Shown here in pieces: positions 6,229 through 6,840 of a DNA stretch of 6,840 nucleotides. This DNA comes from JALQTD01 sp964390365. Lineage in GTDB: Bacteria; Bacteroidota; Bacteroidia; Flavobacteriales_D; Sanyastnellaceae. The notes below the pieces were generated by a model. That model searched no databases, was not told the origin of the DNA, and saw only the letters and a program-made list of their open reading frames with translations. The position numbers and the translations under genes are program-made. The stretch is from NCBI GenBank assembly GCA_964390365.1, contig CAYMHW010000093.1, positions 1 through 6,840 on the forward strand, given 5' to 3'. The number at the start of each line of letters is the position of its first letter. Position 1 is the first letter of the stretch.

Positions 6229-6840
6229 GCTGGATCGCGTGGGCTTCGTGCGTTCCTTCGGGGGCGCTGATTCTCCGCTCCGTGGGTGGAACTGCGTCAC
6301 CTGCTGGCGCAGGAACCGACGATCGAGGTGCGTGTAGATTTCCGTCGTGGACAGTTGGGCGTGGCCGAGCATGACTTGAACGGCCCGCAAGTCGGCTCCG
6401 GCTTCCACGAGGTGCGTGGCGAAGCTGTGGCGGAACGTGTGCGGGCTGACGTGTTTGCGGATGCCCGCTTGGATGGCCACGCGGCGGATCATGGTGAACG
6501 CCATTTGGCGGCTCATTCCACGGCCTTGGCGTCCGAGGAACAGGGTGTCCTCATGCCCTTGGGCCGGCACGATGTTCGACCGGTAGTGGCTGAGGTAATC
6601 GTCGATGGCGTTCATGGCATTCGTCCCGATGGGGATGATGCGCTCCTTGTTTCCTTTGCCGATAACGCGGACCAAACCATCCACCAAGTCCACTTGACTC
6701 AGTTTCAACTCCACCAATTCCGTCACGCGCAATCCGCAGCTGTACATGGTCTCGAGCATGGCCTTGTTGCGCACACCTTCCCTTCGGGACAAATCAATGC
6801 TGTCAATGAGCAAGCTGATTTCCTGCACACTCAACACATC
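6226..6840 (-). CDS. xerD: Tyrosine recombinase XerD, catalytic domain; N-terminal part beyond right edge
   Basis: The frame is open to the right edge. The codon at 6837 is GTG, but it lies within the conserved inter-domain stretch DVLSVQEI, so it is an internal Val rather than a start; the roughly 100-residue core-binding domain is outside the window (about 204 residues seen; XerD is about 300). Counting from 6837, the catalytic residues are all present: Arg37 in CGLRVTEL, Lys61 in VIGKGNKER, His133 and Arg136 in SPHTFRHSFATH, His159 in MLGHAQLSTT and nucleophile Tyr168 in EIYTH. It closely tracks E. coli XerD (MLEVLYATGLRVSEL, VIGKGNKER, LGHSDLSTTQIYTH). With XerC it resolves chromosome dimers at dif. 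XerC is the main alternative; the GVRNKAMLE and tail QQVTQFHPRS features favour XerD. No phage or integron genes lie nearby, which supports a housekeeping role. It ends in a basic, probably disordered tail (PPKERTKPTRSS). Confidence 0.9.
   Translation of the reverse strand, partial: DVLSVQEISLLIDSIDLSRREGVRNKAMLETMYSCGLRVTELVELKLSQVDLVDGLVRVIGKGNKERIIPIGTNAMNAIDDYLSHYRSNIVPAQGHEDTLFLGRQGRGMSRQMAFTMIRRVAIQAGIRKHVSPHTFRHSFATHLVEAGADLRAVQVMLGHAQLSTTEIYTHLDRRFLRQQVTQFHPRSGESAPPKERTKPTRSS

Noticed and set aside
6218..6229. CTGA-GCGG-TCAG inverted repeat as a bidirectional terminator
   Set aside because: The stem is only 4 bp, there is no T-run on either strand, and the symmetry is mostly produced by opposing TGA codons.
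6226..6840. Mobile-element or integron integrase
   Set aside because: The sequence tracks housekeeping XerD, and no att site, cassette, transposase or phage gene is visible in the window.
1..6840. CRISPR array, defence or toxin-antitoxin system, retron or diversity-generating repeats
   Set aside because: No regularly spaced repeats, reverse transcriptase, nuclease or small antitoxin-like genes were found; all bases are taken up by the seven genes listed.

Overview
The window looks like ordinary chromosome of a high-GC (about 60% by eye, not counted) member of the Bacteroidota. The clues are a stand-alone FISUMP-domain secreted protein, a TonB-dependent receptor that begins with a CarboxypepD_reg-like domain, a TlpA-type thioredoxin of the 'GVTRNVVID' sort common in that phylum, no visible Shine-Dalgarno sequence at any start, and a Gln directly after the predicted signal-peptidase cut in all four exported proteins. 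A finer taxonomic call cannot be made from this sequence.

Layout. On the + strand, 1-2417 holds a tight run of three genes: the C-terminal half of the translation factor EttA (ABC-F), GluQ-RS (glutamyl-queuosine tRNA(Asp) synthetase, TTG start, 14-nt overlap with ettA), and a small secreted FISUMP protein joined to gluQ by an ATGA overlap. The - strand carries a two-gene unit from 3775 down to 2418: a secreted alpha/beta hydrolase, then a secreted TlpA-like thioredoxin with a 34-nt overlap. Its last codon abuts the stop of the FISUMP gene with no base between. Divergent from the hydrolase, with overlapping start codons, is a full-length TonB-dependent outer-membrane receptor on the + strand (3774-6221). 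Four bases after its stop comes the stop of a convergent - strand tyrosine recombinase, XerD, whose N-terminal domain lies beyond the right edge.

How they may work together. ettA and gluQ both act on translation (ribosome energy sensing; queuosine modification of tRNA-Asp). The hydrolase, thioredoxin, FISUMP protein and receptor all act at or outside the inner membrane. The hydrolase and FISUMP protein are cysteine-rich while the receptor has no cysteine, so a link between the co-transcribed thioredoxin and cysteine-bearing exported proteins is a reasonable but untested inference. XerD is a housekeeping chromosome-dimer resolvase.

There are no tRNA, rRNA, CRISPR, IS or phage genes and no defence system that I can support. 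There is no gene-free stretch of any size: the largest gap between neighbouring genes is 4 bp. I did not find a convincing undescribed system. The most notable things are the extreme gene packing, the overlapping divergent starts, and the Q-after-cleavage pattern.
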